Shown in pieces: positions 16,306-24,031 of a stretch of 56,811 nt of DNA. A model generated the notes under the pieces. The model made no database searches and was not told the origin of the DNA. It was given only the letters and a program-made list of their open reading frames with translations. This DNA comes from DATDYB01 sp036517115 (GTDB lineage Bacteria > Patescibacteriota > Minisyncoccia > Phycocordibacterales > PALSA-1337), in the NCBI GenBank assembly GCA_036517115.1, contig DATDYB010000026.1:1-56811 (forward strand). The letters are read 5' to 3'. Numbering within the stretch: position 1 is the first letter of the stretch; each line of letters starts with the position of its first letter. The position numbers were made by a program, and so were the translations under genes.

Positions 16306-16617
16306 TTATATAACCAATTGCCTATGTCTAAGCTCGTGAAGGATCTTGCACGGAGCGACGATCCGCTTATCCACGATCCGGTAGTAAATATTGAGCCCAT
16401 CACGTCTGGTCTGCACCAGACCGTTGTGGCGCATAAGAGCAAGATGTTGTGAAAGATTAGCTTTAGAAAGTTTTGTTATCTTCAAAAGTCCCTCAACACC
16501 GAGTTCTCCCATTTTCAGATTATTGAGAATTTCCAGACGCTTTGAGTTAGCAAGGATTTTGTATATATTCGCATTTTTATCAAATGCTTCCTGGGGCAGG
16601 GGTGATTTTAATTTCAT
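16306..16617 (-). CDS. ArsR-family winged-helix repressor
   Basis: A 103-residue ArsR/SmtB-type regulator. The winged helix is clear: NIYKILANSKRLEILNNLKMGELGVEGLLKITKLSKANLSQHLALMRHNGLVQTRRDGLNIYYRI. The ELCVCDL metal site of ArsR/SmtB is replaced by GVEGLLKIT, and only one cysteine (about residue 91) is present, so it is not a standard arsenic or zinc sensor. It heads the minus-strand operon and lies opposite the ribonucleotide reductase gene across a 177-nt region. It is therefore well placed to control both arms. The ligand is unknown; a cobalamin-related or redox signal is possible. Confidence 0.9.
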   Translation of the reverse strand: MKLKSPLPQEAFDKNANIYKILANSKRLEILNNLKMGELGVEGLLKITKLSKANLSQHLALMRHNGLVQTRRDGLNIYYRIVDKRIVAPCKILHELRHRQLVI

Positions 16618-16794
16618 AGTTTCGATAGTAATTAATTATAAATTAGTATACTTTAGAAATTGGTATATATCCAAATTGACAGCATCGACATACCTGTGGC
16701 TAAAGTGGTCGAAACGGGCTTTTCCACATTGAGGAGCTGATTCATGATTGATATACTAATTCAGTAATCAATTAACTACTTAACTATAACACTC
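16618..16794. promoter_or_regulatory. Divergent control region of arsR and the ribonucleotide reductase
   Basis: The sequence AATTAGTATA (16641-16650) and its exact reverse complement TATACTAATT (16752-16761) face outward. Each contains a TATACT -10 box for its own side: plus strand TTGAGG (16729) -17- TATACT (16752); minus strand TTGGAT -18- TATACT. The shared flank AATT beyond the -10 could be the ArsR operator. No cobalamin riboswitch motif was found here. Confidence 0.6.
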
Positions 16795-19110
16795 ATGAAA
16801 ACAAAAAGGAACACCGTCTCTGTGGGGACAACCGTTAGGGATATTCAAAAAAGAGACGGCTCGATAGTTCCTTTTGACATAGAGAAAATCACTACCGCTG
16901 TCCATAAGGCAATGCTCGCCACGGGCGAAGGGTCACTCAAAGAAGCGTCACTCGTCGCCAATAAGGTGTATGCCGACGCTTTGAGAATCACGAAAAAGTA
17001 TAAAAATTTTATTCCAACAGTCGAAGGTATTCAAGACACTGTTGAGAAAGAGCTGATTTTGAGTGAATATGTCAGAACGGCCAAAGCCTATATACTCTAC
17101 CGGGAAAGACGGTCCAAACTCAGGATGCAAGGATTGCGCGTTCCGCCCAAAGTAAAAAAGCTAGCGGAAGAAAGCAAAAAGTATTTCAAAAATCCTCTTG
17201 GAGAGTTTGTATACTACCGCACATATTCTCGCTGGATTGCAGAAGAAGGCCGACGTGAGACATGGATCGAAACCGTTGACCGCTATATTTCATTCATGAG
17301 AGAACATCTCGGGGGGAAACTCAAGGAGACGGAATATACGGAACTTCGGGAAGGAATCCTCAGCCTCGAAGCAATGCCTTCAATGCGGCTTTTGCAGTTT
17401 TCAGGACCTGCCGCCCGAAAGACAAGCGTCTGCGCGTACAACTGCTCGTACATAGCGCCGGAAAACTTTGAGGACTTGGCAGAGGTCATGTATGTGTCTA
17501 TGTGTGGCACCGGCGCAGGCTGGTCGGTAGAAAGTCAAAACGTTCAAAAGTTTCCACAGATCAATATGCAAACCGGCACCATTCTGCCAATACACGTAAT
17601 TCCCGACAACAAGGAAGGCTGGGCAGATGCTTTAACACTAGGAATGAAAACATGGGCAGAAGGGAATGATATTGAATTTGAGTACTCCCTGCTCCGACCG
17701 GCTGGTGCGCGTCTTAAGACTATGGGGGGCAAGGCATCGGGCCCCGAACCGCTGCGTCGGCTTCTCACATTTACCCGCCAAAAGATGCTTGCTCGGCAAG
17801 GCAGACGCCTCCGAAACATAGACATCCATGACATCGTGTGTATGATCGGCGACTGCGTCGTATCCGGCGGCGTGCGCAGGAGCGCGATGATCTCTCTTTC
17901 CGATCTGGACGATAACGATATTCGTGATGCTAAGAAAGGAGCTTTTTACTTGAGCGAACCTCAGCGAATGCTCGCAAATAACTCTGCGGTATATATTCAA
18001 AAACCTTCCAATATGGAGTTTGTAGAGGAATGGACTGCTCTCATGAAGTCAGGATCAGGCGAACGAGGAATATTTAATCGAGGATCGCTCGCGGCCACGC
18101 TTCCGGAGCGAAGAATCAAAGTCTTAAGGGAGTATAAAGGCTACTTTGATCCGACCGGGCAAAATATCGTGGGGCCAATCGGCACTAATCCGTGCGGCGA
18201 GATAATTTTGCAGTCAAAGCAGTTCTGCAATCTCTCAGAAGTCGTCGCTCGCGCTGAAGATGATGAAAAATCACTGCTCAGGAAAATTCGTCTCGCAACT
18301 ATTCTCGGTACCTATCAGGCAAGTCTGACAAACTTCCCCTATCTTTCAAAGCAATGGAAAGAGAATTGCGAAAAGGAGGCCCTGCTCGGCGTATCCATTA
18401 CCGGCCAATGGGACTGTCCGGCGGTACGAGATGCAAAAGTTCTGGAACATCTTAAAAAAGAAGTAGTCAAAGTAAATCAAACTTACGCAAAAAGATTCGG
18501 CATCAATGCTTCTACCTGTACAACGGCAGTAAAGCCGTCAGGTACGCTCTCGCAGACTGTGGACTGCTCCTCGGGTATGCACCCTCGCCACGCACCATTC
18601 TATATCAGGAGAATTAGAATTGCCGCAACTGACTCACTCTTCAAGATGCTTAAAGACCAAGGTGTTCCGTATCATCCGGAAGTCGGTCAGTCAGTCGAAA
18701 ATGCGACGACGTATGTTCTTGAATTTCCGGTCAAATCTCCAAAGGACTCGATCTATAAAAACGATCTGTCCGCAATTGACCAGCTTGAGCATTGGAAGCT
18801 GGTAAAGGTACATTACACCGAGCACAACCCTTCAGTTACGGTCTCGGTCGGGGAAGACGAATGGATCGAGGTCGCTAACTGGATTTACAAGAATTGGGAT
18901 ATTGTCGGCGGCCTCTCCTTCCTTCCGAGGGACAACCATGTGTACCAGCTTGCACCGTACAAGGCAATTGATGAGAAAGAATACATCGAATTATCAGAGC
19001 GTCTCAAGCATATTGATTATTCCAAGATCATAACGTACGAAAAAACAGACGAACTTGACGTGAAAAAGGAGCTAGCGTGTGTGGCTGGTGTGTGCGAAAT
19101 CGCACTATAA
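16795..19110 (+). CDS. nrdJ: Adenosylcobalamin-dependent ribonucleotide reductase (class II)
   Basis: A 771-residue monomeric class II (RTPR-type) reductase that makes deoxyribonucleotides without oxygen dependence, using adenosylcobalamin as radical source. Residues about 12-105 are an ATP-cone (IQKRDGSIVPFDIEKITTAVHKAM to AYILYRERR) for allosteric control. The catalytic barrel has CAYNCSYIA, MCGTGAGWSVE, GGVRRSAMISL and NPCGEIILQSKQFCNLSEV, the last being the radical-cysteine/active-site loop typical of the Lactobacillus-type family. The C-terminus ends with a C-x4-C pair (ELACVAGVCEIAL), which regenerates the active-site disulfide. The adenosyltransferase gene follows after 4 nt, so reductase and cofactor-activating enzyme are co-expressed. 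Confidence 0.95.
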   Translation: MKTKRNTVSVGTTVRDIQKRDGSIVPFDIEKITTAVHKAMLATGEGSLKEASLVANKVYADALRITKKYKNFIPTVEGIQDTVEKELILSEYVRTAKAYILYRERRSKLRMQGLRVPPKVKKLAEESKKYFKNPLGEFVYYRTYSRWIAEEGRRETWIETVDRYISFMREHLGGKLKETEYTELREGILSLEAMPSMRLLQFSGPAARKTSVCAYNCSYIAPENFEDLAEVMYVSMCGTGAGWSVESQNVQKFPQINMQTGTILPIHVIPDNKEGWADALTLGMKTWAEGNDIEFEYSLLRPAGARLKTMGGKASGPEPLRRLLTFTRQKMLARQGRRLRNIDIHDIVCMIGDCVVSGGVRRSAMISLSDLDDNDIRDAKKGAFYLSEPQRMLANNSAVYIQKPSNMEFVEEWTALMKSGSGERGIFNRGSLAATLPERRIKVLREYKGYFDPTGQNIVGPIGTNPCGEIILQSKQFCNLSEVVARAEDDEKSLLRKIRLATILGTYQASLTNFPYLSKQWKENCEKEALLGVSITGQWDCPAVRDAKVLEHLKKEVVKVNQTYAKRFGINASTCTTAVKPSGTLSQTVDCSSGMHPRHAPFYIRRIRIAATDSLFKMLKDQGVPYHPEVGQSVENATTYVLEFPVKSPKDSIYKNDLSAIDQLEHWKLVKVHYTEHNPSVTVSVGEDEWIEVANWIYKNWDIVGGLSFLPRDNHVYQLAPYKAIDEKEYIELSERLKHIDYSKIITYEKTDELDVKKELACVAGVCEIAL

Positions 19111-19114
19111 ATTT

Positions 19115-19636
19115 ATGCTTATCGTCTTCACAGGCAATGGAAAAGGAAAAACGACAGCGGCAATAGGCCAGGCGGTACGGGCCGTAGGGAATGGGAGCAA
19201 GGTGCTCATGGTGCAGTTAATCAAGGGACCATGGAAATCGGGCGAGGACACCTCAGTAAAAAAATTCAATCCGGATTTTATAATCGTCAAAAAAGGAAAA
19301 GGGTTCGTCCATATCGGTGATGATACGGTGCCCTTCGAGGAGCACCGAAAAGCCGCTCTTGACGCTCTTGTCTACGCACAAGAGCAGATTGACCAGAAAA
19401 AGTGGAACATTCTTATTCTTGATGAGATTTGGAACGCACTCTCCTTAAAATTGGTATCCGAAGGATCGATCGCCGATTTTATTTCAAAAAATGTTGGTCA
19501 GCTAGATCATCTCATTATGACGGGAAGAGACTGCCCTCAGAAGTTTATCGACAAAGCTGATCTCGTGACAGAAATGAAGGAAATAAAACATCCCTTTACC
19601 CGTGGGTTGAAAGGCTCAAAGGGAGTTGAATTTTAA
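19115..19636 (+). CDS. cobO: Cob(I)alamin adenosyltransferase (CobO/BtuR type)
   Basis: A 173-residue enzyme that transfers the adenosyl group of ATP to cob(I)alamin, giving the cofactor used by the neighbouring reductase. The P-loop is FTGNGKGKTTAAIGQ at the N-terminus; ILILDEIWNAL (about residue 103) is the Walker B-like segment. MTGRDCPQKFIDKADLVTEM and the terminal HPFTRGLKGSKGVEF match the family ending HPF-x-G-x-x-A-x-KGIEF. ATG 19115 is 4 nt after the reductase stop; the longer open frame overlaps the reductase and is not needed. It converges tail-to-tail with the cupredoxin gene, their stops overlapping. Confidence 0.95.
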   Translation: MLIVFTGNGKGKTTAAIGQAVRAVGNGSKVLMVQLIKGPWKSGEDTSVKKFNPDFIIVKKGKGFVHIGDDTVPFEEHRKAALDALVYAQEQIDQKKWNILILDEIWNALSLKLVSEGSIADFISKNVGQLDHLIMTGRDCPQKFIDKADLVTEMKEIKHPFTRGLKGSKGVEF

Positions 19637-20025
19637 TTGAAATTGATGGAAAAGTTGTACATGCCCATACTGCAAAGCCCTTGTACCGGCTGGCCGGCTT
19701 TTGGTGTGCCTAAGTCAATAACTTCTTCTCCTGTCTGGGATAAGATTTTTTGAAAGCCAACTGAGCGGATGACAAGTGACGCCGAGCAGTCATACGTGCC
19801 ATTCGTTTTAACAATGAGCTTCGTGGGGATACCAGGCTTTGCTGAAGACACTTTTGGTGAATATCCACCTCGAGCGTTTATAGTGATGTACTGCACGCCG
19901 TCTTTTATTTCGACATTCTGTGCCGATCCGCCTGTCTCAGTATTATTTTTTGAACCCCCAAGAAAAACAATGCCGATACCCACGACAAGGGCCATAGTGA
20001 TGATTGTGTAAGCAGTCTTATTCAT
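19633..20025 (-). CDS. Cupredoxin-like anchored protein
   Basis: A 130-residue protein with an N-terminal membrane anchor (about residues 5-25) and an EfeO/cupredoxin_1-type beta domain: VEIKDGVQYITINARGGYSPKVSSAKPGIPTKLIVKTNGTYDCSASLVIRS, then QGLCSMGMYNFSINF. The two cysteines and the two methionines in C-S-M-G-M are candidate copper ligands. It is the last gene of a minus-strand set headed by csoR. Its ATG 20025 is preferred over one 12 nt earlier because the anchor begins there. A periplasm-facing copper chaperone or sink is the best guess. Confidence 0.8.
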   Translation of the reverse strand: MNKTAYTIITMALVVGIGIVFLGGSKNNTETGGSAQNVEIKDGVQYITINARGGYSPKVSSAKPGIPTKLIVKTNGTYDCSASLVIRSVGFQKILSQTGEEVIDLGTPKAGQPVQGLCSMGMYNFSINFN

Positions 20026-20114
20026 ATGATTTTGCAAATCACGTCGCGTAAGCGATTCTGCGGAATCGTGTCGAGTATCGTCCTTTGAAACTCGACTCTA
20101 GGCGCGACACTTAA
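20026..20114. other. Intergenic hairpins between copper genes
   Basis: Two small inverted repeats occur: GATTC/GAATC near 20054-20068 and GTCGAGT/ACTCGAC near 20071-20096. No T run follows either, so they may be processing or stability elements rather than terminators. Confidence 0.35.
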
Positions 20115-21122
20115 TTATATATTAAACAGCGGGTTAATTATTCCAAGTCCGGCAAGTCCGGCGAGAAGCGCGAATAATCCGAGGCCGATTACAACTACTC
20201 CTGCGGATTTAAAGAATAAGGGAGCGTGTTTTCCGTGTGCGAACGACGCTGAGCCGAATGAAAGCAGTACGAGCATCGGCAGTGTTCCAAGTGCGAACGC
20301 GAGCATAATAAGAAGCCCTGACATAAACGACCCGCTTCCCAATGCGGAAATTTGCATTGACTGGGTAAATCCACACGGTAGAAAAAAAGTAGCGAAGCCT
20401 ATGATAAGCGGCGTAAGAGTCTTATGTTCTATTTTTCTGAAGAAATTAAAGATTCCCGCGGGCAGTGCGACTTTATTCTTTGCGAATACCCCGACCAGAT
20501 TTAACCCGAGAAGTAACATCACCATAGAAGCCAAAAGCCCCAAGATGGCCGTGAAGGTAAAATTGATGCCGATAGCACTACCGACGGCACCTAGAACTCC
20601 TCCTAATACTGCAAAACTAACCAGTCTCCCTGTGTGGAAGAGCAAAAATGTTTTAGTGTCGCTTACATTATCTTGCGATACTTTTGCCGAAAGGGATAAG
20701 ACTAAGCCCCCGACTATGGCAAGACAGCTTGAAACCGAAGCGATGAGGCCAATGATAAAACTTGTTACCGGAGTAGTCTGACCACCAATACCAAGATTTA
20801 AAATCTCTGATTTTTGCAAGAGAAAGAATAAAATAAGGAATGAAAGCCCGATCGGTATGGCTTTCCAGATAACATCATTACTCTGTTTTTCTGTTGAGGA
20901 TTTCTCTACAGATAACTTATATCCATTTGATTTTATTTTTTCTGTCAGGATGTGAGTCAGTGCCTCAGGGTCTTCATCGCTGTCGGTCTCAATTTCAACA
21001 GTTTCTCGTTGTAAGTTAACCCGGGCATTTTTTATAAAACCTTGCTCGTTCAAGGTGTCCTCAATGAAGATTTTGCAGGATGCACAGTGAGTACCAGAAA
21101 CATGAAATGTGTATGTTTTCAT
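20115..21122 (-). CDS. HMA domain fused to UreH_2/TauE-like membrane protein
   Basis: A 335-residue fusion. Residues 1-65 are a heavy-metal-associated domain with the metal site GTHCASCK (cysteines about 13 and 16). After a linker and one helix (about 88-105), a six-helix membrane domain of the UreH_2/SafE-like group follows, with conserved cysteines in SSCLAIVGG and FFLPCGFTQ. These sit where CcdA/DsbD relatives carry their redox cysteines. A role in moving copper or reducing equivalents to the outer face is likely. The start codon overlaps the copA stop as ATGA, so translation is coupled. Downstream lies the cupredoxin gene. Confidence 0.85.
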   Translation of the reverse strand: MKTYTFHVSGTHCASCKIFIEDTLNEQGFIKNARVNLQRETVEIETDSDEDPEALTHILTEKIKSNGYKLSVEKSSTEKQSNDVIWKAIPIGLSFLILFFLLQKSEILNLGIGGQTTPVTSFIIGLIASVSSCLAIVGGLVLSLSAKVSQDNVSDTKTFLLFHTGRLVSFAVLGGVLGAVGSAIGINFTFTAILGLLASMVMLLLGLNLVGVFAKNKVALPAGIFNFFRKIEHKTLTPLIIGFATFFLPCGFTQSMQISALGSGSFMSGLLIMLAFALGTLPMLVLLSFGSASFAHGKHAPLFFKSAGVVVIGLGLFALLAGLAGLGIINPLFNI

Positions 21123-23413
21123 AATTTCTTACCTTTAATTCGCAATGAATTCGATACCACTGACACGCTCGACATTGCCATGGCGAAGCCGGCAAATACT
21201 GGAGAAAGGAGCCATCCGAAGACCGGATACAAAGCTCCTGCGGCAAGGGGGATGCCGACAATGTTGTAGATGAATGCCCAGAAAAGATTCTGCTTAATGC
21301 CTCGCATGGTTATTTTCGAAAGCTTGATCGCCTTCACAAGTTTTGAAATATCTCCTCCAAGAAGCGTGATCCCGGCCGACTCTATCGCTACATCAGTTCC
21401 GGTCCCCATAGCAATACCTACGTCGGCTTGTGCCAGAGCAGGTGCGTCGTTTACACCATCACCAGCCATTGCGACAATTCGACCTTGCGACTGCAATTCT
21501 TTTATTTTTACCAATTTATCTTGTGGCAGAACGTGTGCAACTACTTCATAAATGCCAACGAGCGCCGCCATGTACTTCGCGGCTTTTTCATCGTCGCCGG
21601 TAAGCATGACCACTTTGATTCCCAGCTTATGAAGATTGGCAACAGCCTGTTTTGATTCGGGTTTTATTTCATCTGCCACCATGGCAAATCCTAACACTCT
21701 TTCTCTGGTGGCAAGAATGACAGGGGTCTTTCCTTGAGCGGTGAATTGCTCAATCCTTGAAACATCGAATTTCACACCGAGCTCTTTCATAAGCTTTGTG
21801 TTACCCACAAAATATTCTGACCCTTTGATTGTTCCCTTGAGTCCTTTGCCCTGTATGCCCTCAAAACTTGAAACACTTTCTATTTTGATATTTTTCCCTT
21901 CGGCATAACTAACAACCGCGTGAGCAATGGGATGTTCTGATTTTTTCTCAAGGGATGCAAGTATGGACACGATCTCATCATCTTTGAGGTTGGAGAGGTT
22001 TTGAATATCGACGAGAGTTGGTTTCCCGATGGTAATAGTGCCGGTTTTGTCCACAATGACCGTATCCACTTTATGCAATTTTTCAAGAGTAGCGGCGTCC
22101 TTGATAAGAATGCCTTCCTTTGCGCCTTTACCGACACCTACAATGATCGCTGTTGGTGTTGCAAGTCCGAGAGCGCACGGACACGCAATGACGAGGATGC
22201 CCACGAACGAGACAAGACCGAATGACAAGGCTTGGGAAAATCCTAGATACTGTGTGCCGACAATGAGCCATACACCAAGAGTAAGAAATGCGATCACGAG
22301 TACGATAGGTACAAAGACTGACGAAATTCTGTCTGCGAGCGCTTGAATAGGGGCCTTACTTCCCTGAGCGTCCTCAACCATCTTTATGATCTGGGCAAGC
22401 AGTGTTTCTGATCCGACTTTAGTAGCTTTGAATGTGAATGAACCACTGGTGTTGATTGTTCCGGACATAACATTGTCACCAATCTTTTTCTGTGCAGGCA
22501 TCGGCTCTCCGGTGACCATAGATTCATCAATAAAAGAACTTCCTTCGGTTATGACACCGTCAACAGGAATCTTTGCTCCGGGCTTTACGATGATTAGATC
22601 TCCGTGTTTGACTTCATTTACTGAAATCTCTACTTCCTTTCCGTCCCGAATGACAAGTGCTGTTTTTGCCTGAAGATTGAGAAGTTTCTCTATAGCATCG
22701 CCTGTTTTTATTTTCGATCGTGCCTCCAAATATTTACCGAGCGCAATAAATGTAATGACCACGATTGTCACATCGTAGTACTGGTAATCGACATTTATAA
22801 AAGGACGGAGTGCTTCTTCAAAAGCTGTAACTGCAAAGCTGTATAAAAAGGCGGCTACAGTTCCGATACCGATCAGCGTATCCATATTTGCCTTGCCGTA
22901 TCGGAGAAATCTGTAAAAGCCGAGAAGATAGGGCTTTCCGACTACGAACAGCGTGTAGGTTGCAAAGATTGGGAGGAGGTGATGAAAAAACTCCTTGATC
23001 ACGTAACTCATTTCTGACACAACGCCATACTGAACGAGAATGTCCCACCCCATAACGAGTGCCGCAAAAATAGCGAGGGGAATGGCAGAAAGAACTTTAT
23101 TTCTCATGTCTCTAACTTCAGCAAGCTTTTCTTTTTTGGATTGATTCAATCCCAAGTGTGCCACATGATCACTTTCCGACATTCCCATTTCCTCGGCAGT
23201 AGAAGGAACCTCTAGTGAATAACCAAGCGGCTCGATAGCCCCTGAAAGATCGTGAGGATTCGTCTTTGACGGATCAAAAGAAACTTTGGCTTTTTCCGTG
23301 CCATAATTCACTTCCGCAGATTGCACCCCCTGAATTTTCTTGAAAGTCTTCTCGATGACCGAGGAGCAGGAAGCACAATGCATGCCTTTTACTTTATATG
23401 TCTGTGTATGCAT
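21119..23413 (-). CDS. copA: Copper-translocating P-type ATPase
   Basis: A 764-residue P1B-type ATPase. The N-terminal HMA domain carries GMHCASCS; the membrane part has the CPC ion-translocation motif at about 411-413 (VIACPCALGLATP). The phosphorylation site DKTGT is near residue 455, TGD and GDGVNDAPAL complete the ATP-binding machinery, and HP (SEHPIAH) marks the P1B nucleotide domain. It exports Cu(I) from the cytoplasm. The start is ATG 23413, one base after the csoR stop; an upstream extension overlaps csoR and lacks homology. Expression is expected to follow CsoR derepression by copper. Confidence 0.96.
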   Translation of the reverse strand: MHTQTYKVKGMHCASCSSVIEKTFKKIQGVQSAEVNYGTEKAKVSFDPSKTNPHDLSGAIEPLGYSLEVPSTAEEMGMSESDHVAHLGLNQSKKEKLAEVRDMRNKVLSAIPLAIFAALVMGWDILVQYGVVSEMSYVIKEFFHHLLPIFATYTLFVVGKPYLLGFYRFLRYGKANMDTLIGIGTVAAFLYSFAVTAFEEALRPFINVDYQYYDVTIVVITFIALGKYLEARSKIKTGDAIEKLLNLQAKTALVIRDGKEVEISVNEVKHGDLIIVKPGAKIPVDGVITEGSSFIDESMVTGEPMPAQKKIGDNVMSGTINTSGSFTFKATKVGSETLLAQIIKMVEDAQGSKAPIQALADRISSVFVPIVLVIAFLTLGVWLIVGTQYLGFSQALSFGLVSFVGILVIACPCALGLATPTAIIVGVGKGAKEGILIKDAATLEKLHKVDTVIVDKTGTITIGKPTLVDIQNLSNLKDDEIVSILASLEKKSEHPIAHAVVSYAEGKNIKIESVSSFEGIQGKGLKGTIKGSEYFVGNTKLMKELGVKFDVSRIEQFTAQGKTPVILATRERVLGFAMVADEIKPESKQAVANLHKLGIKVVMLTGDDEKAAKYMAALVGIYEVVAHVLPQDKLVKIKELQSQGRIVAMAGDGVNDAPALAQADVGIAMGTGTDVAIESAGITLLGGDISKLVKAIKLSKITMRGIKQNLFWAFIYNIVGIPLAAGALYPVFGWLLSPVFAGFAMAMSSVSVVSNSLRIKGKKL

Positions 23414-23414
23414 A

Positions 23415-23690
23415 TTATTTTCTCTTAAGCTTATACACCTTGATAATTTCTGCCTTTGCCTTGGCAGTCTGTCCAGTTTGCATCTGATGATGAACACAGT
23501 GATCCAAATGGTTTTCAAGAAGCAAATCTTCCACATTGGATAAGCCCTGCTTTACAGCCGAAGTCTGAGTGATCACATCAATGCAGTAGGTATCATTCTC
23601 GACCATCTTTTGAAGCCCTCGTACCTGCCCCTCAAGAAGCTTGAGACGGCGTACTACCTTTACCTTGCTTTGTTCGTCCATGTATTTCAT
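23415..23690 (-). CDS. csoR: Copper-sensing repressor CsoR
   Basis: A 91-residue all-helical CsoR/RcnR-family repressor. The Cu(I) ligands are seen as Cys in NDTYCIDVITQ (about residue 36) and His and Cys in ENHLDHCVHH (about 61 and 65), the C-H-C triad typical of copper sensors. VRRLKLLEGQVRGLQKMVE is the conserved DNA-contacting helix. ATG 23690 is preferred because the -10 box ends 8 nt upstream, making the transcript essentially leaderless. It is the first gene of csoR-copA-HMA/UreH_2-cupredoxin and binds the operator at 23703-23722. Confidence 0.95.
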   Translation of the reverse strand: MKYMDEQSKVKVVRRLKLLEGQVRGLQKMVENDTYCIDVITQTSAVKQGLSNVEDLLLENHLDHCVHHQMQTGQTAKAKAEIIKVYKLKRK

Positions 23691-23698
23691 ATACCAAC

Positions 23699-23727
23699 AT
23701 TGTATACCCCCCTAGGGGTATAGTCAA
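23699..23727 (-). promoter_or_regulatory. csoR promoter with CsoR operator in the spacer
   Basis: On the minus strand TTGACT (23722-23727), a 17-nt spacer and TACAAT (23699-23704) form a near-consensus promoter. The spacer is filled by the palindrome TATACCCCCCTAGGGGTATA (23703-23722), which matches the TACCCC-GGGGTA form of known CsoR sites. A bound repressor would block RNA polymerase directly. Confidence 0.92.
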
Positions 23728-23774
23728 ATCAAGCTGTGGAAAAATATTACTGCAATACGTTAGGTGGAATTCAT

Positions 23775-23797
23775 AGAAGGGTCAGCCCTTCTTTTTT
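23775..23797 (+). terminator. Hairpin with T run, plus strand
   Basis: AGAAGGG and CCCTTCT pair around a short loop, followed by TTTTTTG. No plus-strand gene ends here, so its role is unclear; it may stop antisense transcription into the neighbouring units. Confidence 0.5.
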
Positions 23798-23801
23798 GTA
23801 C

Positions 23802-23826
23802 AAAAAAACCGAGCAATTGGCTCGGC
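23802..23826 (-). terminator. Terminator of the 52-residue membrane protein gene
   Basis: On the minus strand the stem CCGAG/CTCGG with a 7-nt loop is followed by seven T. It begins 3 nt after the stop codon at 23829. Confidence 0.85.
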
Positions 23827-23828
23827 AG

Positions 23829-23987
23829 TTATTTTTTCTCCAGACGTTGCATTGCTTGAATAATTGCTACAAACAATATTACGATACCTGCGCCCAATGA
23901 AACACTTGCTAATTTGTCATGAGTTAGCGTGTATACACCTTGAGTAATGAGTACAGCACCTAAAAACAAAGTAATCGGTTCCTTCAT
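23829..23987 (-). CDS. Small two-helix membrane protein
   Basis: A 52-residue protein: MKEPITLFLGAVLITQGV begins helix 1 (about 5-20), and a second helix (about 31-45, SLGAGIVILFVAII) precedes a charged tail ending LEKK. It has no cysteine or histidine cluster. A clear terminator follows directly on the minus strand, which supports expression. It is divergent from mnmA, with 44 nt between the starts. Function is unknown. Confidence 0.7.
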   Translation of the reverse strand: MKEPITLFLGAVLITQGVYTLTHDKLASVSLGAGIVILFVAIIQAMQRLEKK

Positions 23988-24031
23988 AAATTTAAGTTGA
24001 ATTTTTCTAGTTTATTGATATCATACAGAAT

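Noticed and set aside
16618..16794. Cobalamin riboswitch before the ribonucleotide reductase
   Set aside because: No B12-box (GCCACTG-like) and no suitable fold; the region is too short and AT-rich.
23414..23536. N-terminal extension of CopA by 41 residues
   Set aside because: It runs through csoR in another frame; the ATG at 23413 gives the normal HMA start and a 1-nt gap.
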